This document shows positions 43,172 through 52,652 of a stretch of DNA of 64,000 nt, in pieces; the first letter of the stretch is position 1; each line of letters starts with the position of its first letter. The DNA lies in NCBI GenBank assembly GCA_041690255.1, contig JAWLHU010000022.1:1-64000 (forward strand), written 5' to 3'. A model generated the notes under the pieces. The model had not been told where the DNA came from, searched no databases, and saw only the letters and a program-made list of their open reading frames with translations. This DNA comes from JAWLHU01 sp041690255. GTDB lineage: Bacteria > Bacillota > Sulfobacillia > Symbiobacteriales > Symbiobacteriaceae. Position numbers and translations under genes: made by a program.

Positions 43172-44779
43172 CTACCAGGCTGCAATCTGGCCGTCAGTAC
43201 GGGGCTCGGTACCGCCAACCAGGACACCGTTCTCCAGTCGCCAGATGATCTGGCCGCGACCGAATCCCCCAGAACCAAGCGCCCAGCGGACATTATGCCC
43301 ACGCCGAGCGAGTCCATCCCCAATGTGTTCGGGGGTGGAGTGCTCGATTTCAACCGTCTTGGACTCCATCCACTGCCAGCGGGGGGCATCGATCGCGCTC
43401 TGGGGATTGAGGCCGAAGTCGACCGTGTTCATGACCACCTGGAGATGTCCCTGGGGCTGCATGAAGCCACCCATGACACCGAAGGGACCGACCGGCTGGT
43501 TTTCCCTGGTCATGAAGCCCGGAATGATCGTGTGGTAGGGCCGCTTGCCAGGCTCAAGGCGGTTGTCGTGGTTGCGATCCAGGACGAAGTTGTGGCCGCG
43601 GTTGTGCAGGCCGATGCCAGTCCCGGGTACGACAAGCCCGGAGCCAAAGCCCATGTAATTTGACTGAATGAACGAGACCATGTTCCCCTCACCATCTGCA
43701 GTGGCGAGATAGACGGTGCCACCCTGGGGCGGTGTACCGGGAGCCGGCTGAATAGCCATCTTTCCGATCAGGCGGCGCCGCTCGTCGGCGTAGGCGTCGG
43801 AGAGCAGGTCCTGCACCTGTACAGACATGGCGCGTGGATCGGCAATATACTGCTGGGCGTCAGCGAAGGCAAGCTTGATCGCTTCAATCTGCCTGTGATA
43901 GGTCTCAACGGTGTCGCGCTCGGTGAAGTCGAAGCCCTTCATAAGGTTCAGGGCCATGAGGGCAACGATTCCCTGCCCGTTCGGCGGAATCTCCCAGACG
44001 TCGTATCCGCGGTAGTTTACGCCGATCGGGGTCACCCACTCGGGCTTGAACGCAGCGAGGTCCTCCTTACGGAGATAGCCACCGTGCTTCCGGGAGAACT
44101 GATCAATCTGCTCGGCCAGATCCCCGCGGTAGAAGGACTCCGCCTTGGTTTCAGCGATCGACTGGAGGGTCTTTGCATGACCGGCTGACCGCCAGACCTC
44201 ACCGATCTCGGGGGCACGGCCTTCCGGGGCGAAGGTGTCGAACCAGTGACGGAACTCGTCGCCGGTCAGGTTCTCCTTGTAGATTGCCGCGCCACGCTTC
44301 CAGAACCGCCCCAGGGTCGGGGAGAGGGGGTAGCCCCGTTCAGCGTACTCAATCGCCGGAGCCAACACCTCAGTCAAGGGCAGTCGGCCGAAGCGGGCGG
44401 AGAGTTCGGCCCAGGCTGCAGGGGCACCAGGGACTGTCACGGGAACAAAGCCGTACTTGGGAATAGCGGTGACCCCGGCCTTCTCCAGCGCATCAATGGA
44501 GAGGGCTTGGGGTGCAGGGCCACTGGAGTTCAGGCCGTGCAGCTTCCCCTGGGTCCAGACGAGGGCAAAGGCATCGCCGCCGATGCCGTTGGAGGTAGGC
44601 TCCACGACGGTCAATGCTGCGGCGGTGGCAATGGCTGCATCGATCGCATTGCCGCCCTTCCGCAGGACCGCCAGGCCGGCCTGAGCGGCCAAAGGCTGGG
44701 AGGTTGCGACCATACCGTTTGGAGCATAAACACAGGTGCGCCGGGAGTTATACGGATACGAGAGCCAGTCGGCGTGCAT
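43172..44779 (-). CDS. ggt: Gamma-glutamyltransferase family protein (YwrD-like)
   Basis: A 535-aa Ntn-hydrolase that self-cleaves before a catalytic Thr. The N-terminal APNGMVATSQPLAAQAGL, VVEPTSNGIGGDAF and the cleavage region GGTVYLATADGEGNMVSFIQSN are present; GGFMQPQGHLQVVMN and the C-terminal RWQWMESKTVEIE also match. No signal peptide, as in the YwrD-like cytoplasmic group. Start 44779 follows AAAGGAG at eight bases; the frame is open further upstream to 45031 without homology. It may hydrolyse gamma-glutamyl amides or glutathione-like thiols. Confidence 0.92.
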   Translation of the reverse strand: MHADWLSYPYNSRRTCVYAPNGMVATSQPLAAQAGLAVLRKGGNAIDAAIATAAALTVVEPTSNGIGGDAFALVWTQGKLHGLNSSGPAPQALSIDALEKAGVTAIPKYGFVPVTVPGAPAAWAELSARFGRLPLTEVLAPAIEYAERGYPLSPTLGRFWKRGAAIYKENLTGDEFRHWFDTFAPEGRAPEIGEVWRSAGHAKTLQSIAETKAESFYRGDLAEQIDQFSRKHGGYLRKEDLAAFKPEWVTPIGVNYRGYDVWEIPPNGQGIVALMALNLMKGFDFTERDTVETYHRQIEAIKLAFADAQQYIADPRAMSVQVQDLLSDAYADERRRLIGKMAIQPAPGTPPQGGTVYLATADGEGNMVSFIQSNYMGFGSGLVVPGTGIGLHNRGHNFVLDRNHDNRLEPGKRPYHTIIPGFMTRENQPVGPFGVMGGFMQPQGHLQVVMNTVDFGLNPQSAIDAPRWQWMESKTVEIEHSTPEHIGDGLARRGHNVRWALGSGGFGRGQIIWRLENGVLVGGTEPRTDGQIAAW

Positions 44780-44828
44780 CTCAACGTCTCCTTTACTTCT
44801 GTACCCACTAAAAGGATCATTACTAGAC

Positions 44829-44857
44829 AGACTACAGGATAAGCACCCGTCTGTCAA
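44829..44857 (-). promoter_or_regulatory. Sigma-A promoter of ggt
   Basis: On the minus strand TTGACA (44857-44852), 17-nt spacer, TAGTCT (44834-44829), about 50 bases before the ggt start codon. Confidence 0.65.
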
Positions 44858-44953
44858 AAAGGTGACGCACCCTATTTCTGCACTGGCAGGTAAGTTTCCT
44901 AGGAAGGATAATAAGAAGAGAGATGATTCGTGCCGTAGAGCGGAGGTGGGGTA

Positions 44954-47191
44954 ATGGGCAACGCAGAGATGCGTCTCCTGGCATGTGGTGAGTTCGGCGC
45001 CGAGGTTCTGGCTCACATTCGTCTCCGTCAATCGAGCGTGGGGACCGAAGTAGTCGGCTATCTCGTCACAGGCCTAGCCCCTACCCGGGCAATCGGGGGC
45101 GAGTTGGCCGCTGACCGCTTGGCCCAACTGGAGCCTTTGGGTGGAACTTCCATGCACCTGATCGCGGCGGCCGATGAACCTGCCGGTGGGGGCGCACTCA
45201 CTCAGCTCCTCGGCCGGCACGGGTTCGACGCCCCGGTTCGGGTGTGGTTGGCACTCCCTTCCGAGGGATCGGATCAGGGCGCACAGGCTCGGGCGTACGC
45301 GACCCTTCTGGAGTTGGAGGCATTGCGCCGATCTGGACGGGGCATGACGATTGCCCTGGGAGAGATGCGCGGTACACGACAGGAGGCAGCCCAGGCCTTC
45401 GGGGACGCGCTCCTCTGGAACCTGGACCGGAGCGAGATGAAGGCTGGGTACCTCGGATTTGGGTTCGGGGTGGTCCGAGACCCTGTCCTGGCCCTGCAGC
45501 GCCGACTCGCCATGCCCGTATTGAGGCGGGAGGTCGAGAGGTTCCTGCGGGAGCCAGACCCTCCGCACCTGTTGGCGGGTGTGCGGTCGGCTCTGCACGA
45601 GCCCGTGCGCCTGCTGCTTTTCCCGGTTGAGTCCTGTGCGATTTTCTTCGAAGGGCGTGCAATGGTGTCAGGGCCGGTAGGGGATCTATCCGATCTCTTC
45701 GCCTACTATGACATGGGTGGGGATTGGTACCACCAGGCCATGACCTTCTGGAGCCAGGTACGTGCTCAGGCGCAGGACAGGCTCGCTACCGCTCTGGGGC
45801 AGTCCTGGCGAAGTGGGTTTGAGGCGATTTACGCAGAGGCGCAGGCTGGGCTGACAGAGGCTCACGGGTCGTTGGAGTCGGCGATTGGCGAGACCGAGGA
45901 GTTGGTCGGGGAGTACGAGGAGACGATCAATGCCGCCAGGCTTGCCCTTACGGCGGGGAGTGTTGAGCTGGACCAGGTGGACCGGCTGTTGGCAGGTTAC
46001 ATGCTTGAGGGCATGCGGCTCATGACGTTGGAGCGTTTTGCACTCGCCTTCGACGGGGTCGTCGAACTCGTTATGGACGCTCTGAGGGCCAAGGTAGAGG
46101 GCATCCAGCACCTGCTACAGCAGGTCGAGGAGCACCGGGAGAGCAGTTCGGTCCCACGGCTTGCCCACGCCCTTCAGTTAGTGCCATCTGCCGAACAGGA
46201 GCAGGAGTGGTTGTCCGCCATTGCGCCGCGAAGGACACAGGCTTGCCTACGCGAGAATGCCGAACCTGATCTCAGTCAGCTGAAAGAGGCTGCCAGGAAA
46301 GATGTGGAGCGTTTTGTCCGAACCCAAAGGCCGCCTGTCGACCTGCCAAGCGGGCATCGAATCCGGGAGGCCTGGCTGTTGAACACAGAACCGGCGGTCT
46401 CGCTGGTCAAGCCCCCAGGGTTCACCTACAGGGTCGATGGTGGATTGCCGGGTAGCTATCGGGAGGAGTTGACTGCTCGGGTCGGGCGGAGACCGCTCAC
46501 GTCGTCGGGCGGCTGGATCCCAGGGGAGTGGGCGGTCTACTCGGAGACAGAGCCCTTCGCTCTGGCCGATCTGAGAGCGATACCCGCCTGGCAGGAAGCC
46601 TATCGAAAGACCTCGGCCCGCCAGCGTACCGGCCTGCACGCGGTACCAGAGCCAACGGATGGCTGGCCTGACCTGATGGAGCCGGGCTCCGGCCCGAGGC
46701 CGGACGTTGCGGCGGCCTTACAGCCAGGCTTCGCGCAGGAACTGCCACTGGCTCGCTCCCTGGTCCGGGCTGCGGTTCTCGGGTTGCTCTCGCCACAGCC
46801 CGATGGTTTCGTGCTGCAGGGTGGCCGACGGCTCGTGGGCCTGGTGGGTGTGCTGGCGGCGCTCCGCGAGGAGGGGGAAGTCACGCGCCAGGTCACACAG
46901 CTCTGGATGGAGTTCACTCCGGCTGAGACGGCCGCCTCCTTTGCCGTTCTACGCTGGTTCCAGACTTCTGTTCTTGATGGTGACCGCGGTGTGATCGGCC
47001 AATCCGACCTGGCACTTCTGCACGAGGCGGTGGAGTGTGAGCGAGAACATCTGCAGACCCGGCTGGCTGCTTGCGGAGAGGAGTGGATCCGAGCCGCACA
47101 GCAAATGGTGGAGCAGATTGGCGGGCCGGCGGACAATTACACAGAACCAAACGGCCCATGGCGGGCTGTGATCAGGAGGCGGCAGGGATGA
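44954..47191 (+). CDS. 745-aa protein of unknown function, possibly FtsZ/tubulin-like N-terminus
   Basis: Not recognised with certainty. Residues 1-180 look like an alternating beta/alpha nucleotide-binding fold: strand-loop RLLACGEFGAEVLAHIRLR, then MHLIAAADEPAGGGALTQLL and VRVWLALPSEGSDQGAQARAYATLLEL. The order (early Gly loop, a later hydrophobic strand, Gly-rich loop, helix, strand and -P-EG- turn) resembles FtsZ/tubulin-like proteins, but the GGGTGTG signature is degenerate. Residues about 270-380 are a helical, Ala/Glu-rich coiled region; the C-terminal 350 residues contain no known motif. ATG 44954 follows GGAGGTGGGG. It overlaps ridA by four bases and converges on the SMC operon. Confidence 0.65.
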   Translation: MGNAEMRLLACGEFGAEVLAHIRLRQSSVGTEVVGYLVTGLAPTRAIGGELAADRLAQLEPLGGTSMHLIAAADEPAGGGALTQLLGRHGFDAPVRVWLALPSEGSDQGAQARAYATLLELEALRRSGRGMTIALGEMRGTRQEAAQAFGDALLWNLDRSEMKAGYLGFGFGVVRDPVLALQRRLAMPVLRREVERFLREPDPPHLLAGVRSALHEPVRLLLFPVESCAIFFEGRAMVSGPVGDLSDLFAYYDMGGDWYHQAMTFWSQVRAQAQDRLATALGQSWRSGFEAIYAEAQAGLTEAHGSLESAIGETEELVGEYEETINAARLALTAGSVELDQVDRLLAGYMLEGMRLMTLERFALAFDGVVELVMDALRAKVEGIQHLLQQVEEHRESSSVPRLAHALQLVPSAEQEQEWLSAIAPRRTQACLRENAEPDLSQLKEAARKDVERFVRTQRPPVDLPSGHRIREAWLLNTEPAVSLVKPPGFTYRVDGGLPGSYREELTARVGRRPLTSSGGWIPGEWAVYSETEPFALADLRAIPAWQEAYRKTSARQRTGLHAVPEPTDGWPDLMEPGSGPRPDVAAALQPGFAQELPLARSLVRAAVLGLLSPQPDGFVLQGGRRLVGLVGVLAALREEGEVTRQVTQLWMEFTPAETAASFAVLRWFQTSVLDGDRGVIGQSDLALLHEAVECEREHLQTRLAACGEEWIRAAQQMVEQIGGPADNYTEPNGPWRAVIRRRQG

Positions 47192-47577
47192 GGAGAAACA
47201 TCAGTGGAAACAGTCCTTGGGAGCCGATTGTGGGGTACTCCCGGGCCGTGCGAATGGGGCAGATGGTGTTCGTGGCAGGCACGACGGCGACAGGGGACGA
47301 TGGCCAGATTGTGGGTCCAGGTGATGCTTACGCACAGACAGTCCAGGCGCTCCGAAACGTGGAACGGGCGCTGCAACGGGCTGGAGCAGCCCTGACCGAT
47401 GTGGTGCGGACCCGCATGTTTGTGACGAACATAGCCGACTGGGAGTCGGTGGGACGCGCACACGGGGAGTTCTTTCAGGCGGTTCGCCCAGCGGCGACGA
47501 TGGTTGAGGTCAGCCGGCTGATCGATCCAGCTATGCTTGTCGAGATCGAGGTAGATGCGGTCGTGTTCGAAGAGTGA
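47188..47577 (+). CDS. ridA: RidA family protein (reactive imine deaminase or relative)
   Basis: A 129-aa trimer-forming YjgF/RidA/UK114 protein. SRAVRMGQMVFVAGTTATGDDG at the N-terminal half, TRMFVTNIADWESVG and a C-terminal ATMVEVSRLIDPAMLVEIEVDAVV are family signatures; the Arg that binds the carboxylate in canonical RidA is expected near VVRTRMFV. It removes enamine/imine intermediates in the classical case. Start overlaps the preceding stop (ATGA), so it is translationally coupled to the 745-aa protein. Confidence 0.92.
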   Translation: MRRNISGNSPWEPIVGYSRAVRMGQMVFVAGTTATGDDGQIVGPGDAYAQTVQALRNVERALQRAGAALTDVVRTRMFVTNIADWESVGRAHGEFFQAVRPAATMVEVSRLIDPAMLVEIEVDAVVFEE

Positions 47578-47582
47578 TCCAG

Positions 47583-47607
47583 GGCGTCCTGCTTCCGGCA
47601 GGGCGCC
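47583..47607. terminator. Hairpin between the convergent operons
   Basis: GGCG-T-CCTGC pairs with GCAGG-G-CGCC (47583-47592, 47598-47607), followed by TTCTCATT on the plus strand. Confidence 0.65.
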
Positions 47608-47610
47608 TTC

Positions 47611-48939
47611 TCATTCACGTTCGATCCAACGAGCGGTCGCGTGAATGGCGTGGTCCAGTTCCTTGCACCCGGTCGGTACGAGGGCCCGAGCCTGGCGAAT
47701 GAACTGCTCCGCCTGGGAGCGTTGCCCGGCTCGGTTGGTCAGCAGCGACAGCGCATGAAGGAGGACGGGGTCCCGTTGCCCCTCTGGGTCAACGCCATAA
47801 AGCGAGTAGATGGGTGCTGGCCATTCCAGAAGCACGGCGGCTCGGACCAATACCTGACGGGCACCGGTCCGCAGGGGAACGGCGAGCCCGGCGTCATTGG
47901 CCAGCGGGGTGTCCAGAACTCGCCGGGCGGGCCCGATTGCCTCTAACGGTCGCCCGACCTCGAGCAGCGCCCGTCCCAGGGTGACCAGCAGCAGGGCGGT
48001 GACAGCGTTGATAGGAGGCTCATCTGCCAGGGCGACTGAAGCCACGGAAATGGCTGCCTCCGGGCACCCCCGGGCGAGTTCTTCGTGGGCTGCCACGGCG
48101 GCGTGCTCCGGAGAGCCGGGGACAAGGAGACGCCGTAGCGTCTCGATCTGAGGCCACGCCTTTTGGCGGGAGAGAGACAGGAGCACCCACAGCATGGCGG
48201 GTCGCCGCAGGAAGCCCATGCGGTCGTGCTCTGCCAGGAGGTCCAGGTCCTGGACCAACAAGACGGCATGCTCCTGTCGGCCCTGGAAGAAGAGCATCAG
48301 GTGTCGGAACAGAAGCGTGATCGAGAGGTACCCTTCCAGTACCACTCGGTTTCGGCGGGCACAGGCCCGCAGATGGGTGACCGACGCGATCAACTCAGGC
48401 AGGTACTCACCTGGCCAGCCGGATTCAAGGAGACGAAGCGCCTCCCCTTTGGCATGCTGATTCTCGGCGGAGAGATCGCGAAAGAGCCCGGGGAGTCTGG
48501 CCATACAGTCTTGATAGGCGTGATCAAGGGGGGGCTCCTGCTGTATGGGACCGTCGGTACCGGCCATCTCATGCCGGGGGATCGGTGTCCACTCTTCCAG
48601 GGGAACGGCGGGAGGCCCCTCAAGGAGGGCTAGGTCAGCCAGATCGGGAGCGGCAAACTCCAGTCGCAAGTGGCCGACTTCGAGCCGTCTGGTGCGCGGC
48701 AGGAGGTCTCGCAGCAGGCTCAGGATGACGGGGGCCGAGACGAGGGCTAGAATAAACCACCCGGACAGGACTGATTCGGCGAGCCTGGAAGTGCCCCGGA
48801 CCAGAGCACGGGAAAGCACGTGCACCGCCTGGACGACCGAACCGCCGGATTCTATCAGCACTGCACCCCACAGCAAAACCAGAGCAAGGCCAATCCAGCA
48901 CAGCAGAGCCCCCGAGCGTATGGTTCGTCGGTGAGTCAC
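47611..48939 (-). CDS. Membrane-anchored helical-repeat protein of the SMC/nitrilase operon
   Basis: A 442-aa protein with two N-terminal membrane helices (ALLCWIGLALVLLWGAVLI and WFILALVSAPVILSLL), then about 350 cytoplasmic residues rich in Leu/Ala/Arg with TPR-like helical pairs (LLLVTLGRALLEVGRPLEAIGPARRVL, LLHALSLLTNRAGQRSQAEQFIRQA). No catalytic motif. It starts at GTG 48939, overlapping the stop of the SMC-like gene by four bases, and is the last gene of the three-gene operon. A membrane tether or scaffold for the ATPase complex is the natural guess. Confidence 0.75.
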   Translation of the reverse strand: MTHRRTIRSGALLCWIGLALVLLWGAVLIESGGSVVQAVHVLSRALVRGTSRLAESVLSGWFILALVSAPVILSLLRDLLPRTRRLEVGHLRLEFAAPDLADLALLEGPPAVPLEEWTPIPRHEMAGTDGPIQQEPPLDHAYQDCMARLPGLFRDLSAENQHAKGEALRLLESGWPGEYLPELIASVTHLRACARRNRVVLEGYLSITLLFRHLMLFFQGRQEHAVLLVQDLDLLAEHDRMGFLRRPAMLWVLLSLSRQKAWPQIETLRRLLVPGSPEHAAVAAHEELARGCPEAAISVASVALADEPPINAVTALLLVTLGRALLEVGRPLEAIGPARRVLDTPLANDAGLAVPLRTGARQVLVRAAVLLEWPAPIYSLYGVDPEGQRDPVLLHALSLLTNRAGQRSQAEQFIRQARALVPTGCKELDHAIHATARWIERE

Positions 48940-51900
48940 AGCGATACCCCCTCCGCCGGTAGGTCGTGCAGAATCTCCGGCCCCTCTGGGGTGACTCCGA
49001 TCAGGCGGAAGGCCTGGAAGACGGTTGCACCACCCTGATTGAGTGGGGCGAAGCGGGCGACCATGGTTCGGTACAGCTCTTCGCTGGCCGTGGTGAGAAC
49101 GATCTGCCGGCCGCCTTCGAGAACCGTCCGAAGGAGATCCAAAAAGGCATAAGTGTTCATGTCGTCCATGTGTTGTACGGGATCATCGACACAGATGATG
49201 CCAAGACGGGACCAAGACTGGAGGAGGGCGGTCCCCAGGAAGATGGACAGGGCTACGGCGTTCGATTGGGCCATGCTGAAGTAACGGCTGACCGCTGCAG
49301 ACTTCCCTTCTCCCGGGTGGAACCGCACATACAGCCGCTGCGCTCGCGAGTCAATCTCCAGGTCGAGAGGGCCAAAGTACGGGTGCGAACAGAGTCGCTG
49401 GTAGAGCACCCGAATCATCCCTGCGAAGCCGTCAAGTCGCTCTCGCTCCTCGGAGGCACGCAGGTCGGAGGCCTGTAGAACGAGCCTTCGGACTCTCTCC
49501 AGGTAGTCAGCCAGCCGCTCACCTGCTTTCACTTCACCGGCCAGCTCGAGGCGGAGGCGCTCGACATCGCGGTCGAGCTCCTGGATTGCCTGGACCAGTT
49601 CAAAGGCGTTTGCGTGCGCCAGGAGCCGCTCGCCAACGGTGACCAGGTCGGTGAGGTTCGCGAGTTGCTGCGCAAGCCGCCGCTTCTCCCGGGCGAGTTG
49701 AGCCAACTGGATATCCGGTTCCGTGGCACGTACGCCGATCTGCTCGAGCTCGGCGGCGTGGGTGCGGACCCGGCGGATCACCGCATCCAGTTCCTCCTGG
49801 GTTGCCGCGCGCTCAGCGCGCAGGACGGCCAGAGCCCTGTGCGCTTCATCGGCCTTCGCCTGGGCCAGGTCAGCAGCCTGCCGGGCCTCCTGTACACGCA
49901 ACCGGGCCGCCTCGGCCTCCCCCTGCCGCTGGGTGCTCTCAGCACGGGCCTCCTCTCGATCCGAAAAACCCGAGCCCATGGCAAGTAGGGCCCCCTCAAT
50001 CTGCTCCAGGCGCCGGCGAATCTGGGCGAGCCGCTCCTGCTTCTGCTGAATGAGGACGACGGAAGCCAGTTCCTGACCCTCTACGGTCTGGATCGCGTCG
50101 GAAATGGCGGCCAGGGCTTCCTCTGCAGCAGCCACGTGTTCGTTCGCCAGTTGAGCCTCACCTTCACCTCTGGCCAGGTTTTCTCGGACCTCGTCCGGCG
50201 TCAGGGAGTCAAGGCTGCGCCCCGGATAGAACGGGGCGGCCCGCTCCTCAGCCTGCCTGATGAGTGCGCACAACTCCTCCAGTCGCTGCTCGCAGACACC
50301 CAGTTCCTGCTTGGTTGCTCCCAGGGTCAGCTCACCGACAGCCAGCGCATCAGTCAGTTCGTTTCGGCGCGCTACCGCCTGGTCGTGCGCCTCCTGCGCC
50401 TCCTTCAGGCCATCGGGCAGTCGCTCCAGCATGGATTGTATCCCAGTCAGCAACTGGTGATTGCTCTCCCATGCGTGACCGCAGAAGGGGCAGGCCGACT
50501 CCTCCGACCCCAGATGTCCCTTCAGCTCCGCCAGGAGTTCTTGCCGGCGCTGCGCCGTGCCGCGAGCCTCTGCCAGAGCCGATGAGCGCTGTTCCACGAG
50601 CGTTCGCAACTCCTGCCACGCCTTTCGCTTCGTGATCAACCGCTCAGCCAGGTCCTGGCTCTCCGCCTTAAGTCGGAGCCAGCGAGCCTGAAGTCGCTTC
50701 TGTTCAGCGACCTTCTCCTGCCATTCTGAGAGCCGATCGGCCAGCCTCTGTAGCTCCGCATGGCTTGCTGTTCGGGAGTCAGCATCGGTCCGGAGTCGCT
50801 GCAGTCGCAGTCGCCCGTCGCGCTGATCGCTGCGCAGCCTTCGGAGCGACTCTCCCAGTTGTGCACGCTCGACCTCCAGGGCGGCGAGGCTTTCCTCCGT
50901 GCCTGCCCGCTCCCCCTCCAGCAGAGCGAGATCGTCCTGCAGGGTCAGGTATCGGTTCACCTGCTCAACCCGCCGCTGTGTCTCGTTCCACTCGTCGGTC
51001 CGGTCCCGGAGGGTGCTCGCTGCGGAGATGCGCAGGGATTCCTGCGTGTCTGCCGTCTCGACGCGCTCCTGCTCGGCTTCGGCCAAGGAGTTCGCCTGTG
51101 CCTCAAGCACCTGCCGCCGTGCGAGCAACTCGGACATGCCAGCCGTCTCCTGAGCCAGGCGTTCTACTCGCGCCAGGTCCTGCTGGACGGTCGCAACACG
51201 CCCGGGCACGCTCTGGGTCAGCGTCTGGGCCACCACCTTCGCCCTCTTGACCGCGGTGAGTTCCGGCACCTCAAGCGTGATGCCTGCCCCCCCCGCTGCA
51301 CGGGTCAGCACGTTGACTTGCGCAACGAGCGTGGCCTCGTCGGGCAGGCGCTCCAACTCAGCGGTTCCGAGTGCTTGTCTCCTCTCCTCCTTGCGGAGAA
51401 GCCGCTCACGGATCAGCCCGTCCAGTTGTGCCGCGGCCTGCTGGTGCGCGGACAACTCTCCCTCCAACTGCTTGGTGACCCGAGTCCCCTTTTCAATCAG
51501 GCGGAGGAGGTTCTGAGTTCCAACCATATACGTGTAGGCCCGGTACCTCTCCTCGGGATCATTGCCCAGGAACTGCTGGATTGTCTCCTGGCTCAGGAAG
51601 TGGCAGTGACGCATGACATCGCGGAGGACGTCACCCACCCGGGGTAGCGTCTCATCATCTGCAAGCAGAGAGAGGGCTCGCAGGATATCCCGCTCACTGA
51701 CCTCCCGATCGTTCAGATGTCGGCTCTCGTGATCCTCTGTCAAGACCCGGCGGAGATGGAGACTCCCGGGGCCCTCCAGCCAGAGGTCGACCTGGGCGCC
51801 ATCTTCTCCGTGGAGTAGATGCAGAAGGGGAGAGCGAGCGACACCCGTTTGCTGTTCCTTGTCGCGCAGGCGATCTGCCCGGTGCGATCTGCCGGTCAGC

Positions 51901-52652
51901 CCCCACTCCAGCGCCTCGCAGAGTGAGGTCTTTCCCGTGCCGTTCCGACCATAGATCACCACCAGGTTACCGACCAGGGGGATCGTCTTCCCCGCACCGC
52001 CATAGTTGCGGAATCCCTGGAGATGAACCTGGCGCACAAAGAGTCGGTCCGAGGCTGAGGCTTCTCGCCCCTGCACAGGAGAGCGCGCAATAGCGGGAAT
52101 CGCGTCGGGCAACTCGTCGTAGAGCCCTGCGAGGAGGTCGGTGCGAAGCCGCTCCGGCCCGCGGCTCTCCAGGAGGTGCTCTACGAAGGTGGAAGCCAGA
52201 CCCGTGCCACTGGCGACAATGAGGGGGTCGACCGGAGGTCGGCGGATGGTCTTCTGTACGCGGTCGGGCAGGGGGAAGAATGGCAGTTCATCGACCACCT
52301 CACCCACGTTGAGCCCTTGGTAGCTGGGAACCACGACCTTGCGACAGACATACGGATTGGCGGCAATGCGCTGGAGGACGACCGGATCTCGCTGGCCTTC
52401 CACCAGCAACGCGAGGTAGGCGCCCTCGCGGGCGCCCTTCTGGGACAGCCGGCTGAGGTAGCGGGCGATCTCGTTCTGCACGGTGCGCCAGGAGACCACC
52501 AGATCCTCGTTGGGCCCGACCACTCGGAAGAAGGCAAAACCTGCTCCCGTATGGACCAGCAGGTCCGCGTGTCCCACCTCGGGCGGATTCGACAAGATCT
52601 CGATCCCGCGCGGGAGCGCGTGACGGACCTGGTCGATCAGGCTACTCGCCAT
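48936..52652 (-). CDS. SMC/Rad50-like ABC ATPase with zinc hook and novel N-terminal domain
   Basis: A 1238-aa protein. Residues 1-200 form a domain I do not recognise (ADLLVHTGAGFAFFRVVG...). From 205 begins the ABC head: VRQVHLQGFRNYGGAGKTI and Walker A GRNGTGKTS (235-243). The arms are long coiled coils (about 390-700 and 740-1090) with a CPFC zinc hook at 721-724 between them. The C-terminal head has the signature-like YFSMAQSNAVALSIFLG (about 1125) and Walker B GIICVDDPVQHMDD (1155-1164), then VLTTASEE as H-loop region. It is thus a complete Rad50/SbcC-type DNA-bridging ATPase, but no SbcD nuclease is adjacent. ATG 52652 follows GGAGGTG; overlaps the nitrilase-like gene by 16 bases. Confidence 0.88.
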   Translation of the reverse strand: MASSLIDQVRHALPRGIEILSNPPEVGHADLLVHTGAGFAFFRVVGPNEDLVVSWRTVQNEIARYLSRLSQKGAREGAYLALLVEGQRDPVVLQRIAANPYVCRKVVVPSYQGLNVGEVVDELPFFPLPDRVQKTIRRPPVDPLIVASGTGLASTFVEHLLESRGPERLRTDLLAGLYDELPDAIPAIARSPVQGREASASDRLFVRQVHLQGFRNYGGAGKTIPLVGNLVVIYGRNGTGKTSLCEALEWGLTGRSHRADRLRDKEQQTGVARSPLLHLLHGEDGAQVDLWLEGPGSLHLRRVLTEDHESRHLNDREVSERDILRALSLLADDETLPRVGDVLRDVMRHCHFLSQETIQQFLGNDPEERYRAYTYMVGTQNLLRLIEKGTRVTKQLEGELSAHQQAAAQLDGLIRERLLRKEERRQALGTAELERLPDEATLVAQVNVLTRAAGGAGITLEVPELTAVKRAKVVAQTLTQSVPGRVATVQQDLARVERLAQETAGMSELLARRQVLEAQANSLAEAEQERVETADTQESLRISAASTLRDRTDEWNETQRRVEQVNRYLTLQDDLALLEGERAGTEESLAALEVERAQLGESLRRLRSDQRDGRLRLQRLRTDADSRTASHAELQRLADRLSEWQEKVAEQKRLQARWLRLKAESQDLAERLITKRKAWQELRTLVEQRSSALAEARGTAQRRQELLAELKGHLGSEESACPFCGHAWESNHQLLTGIQSMLERLPDGLKEAQEAHDQAVARRNELTDALAVGELTLGATKQELGVCEQRLEELCALIRQAEERAAPFYPGRSLDSLTPDEVRENLARGEGEAQLANEHVAAAEEALAAISDAIQTVEGQELASVVLIQQKQERLAQIRRRLEQIEGALLAMGSGFSDREEARAESTQRQGEAEAARLRVQEARQAADLAQAKADEAHRALAVLRAERAATQEELDAVIRRVRTHAAELEQIGVRATEPDIQLAQLAREKRRLAQQLANLTDLVTVGERLLAHANAFELVQAIQELDRDVERLRLELAGEVKAGERLADYLERVRRLVLQASDLRASEERERLDGFAGMIRVLYQRLCSHPYFGPLDLEIDSRAQRLYVRFHPGEGKSAAVSRYFSMAQSNAVALSIFLGTALLQSWSRLGIICVDDPVQHMDDMNTYAFLDLLRTVLEGGRQIVLTTASEELYRTMVARFAPLNQGGATVFQAFRLIGVTPEGPEILHDLPAEGVSL

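Noticed and set aside
44780..45031. N-terminal extension of gamma-glutamyltransferase
   Set aside because: It crosses the promoter region and overlaps the divergent gene start; the ribosome-binding site and homology fix the start at 44779.
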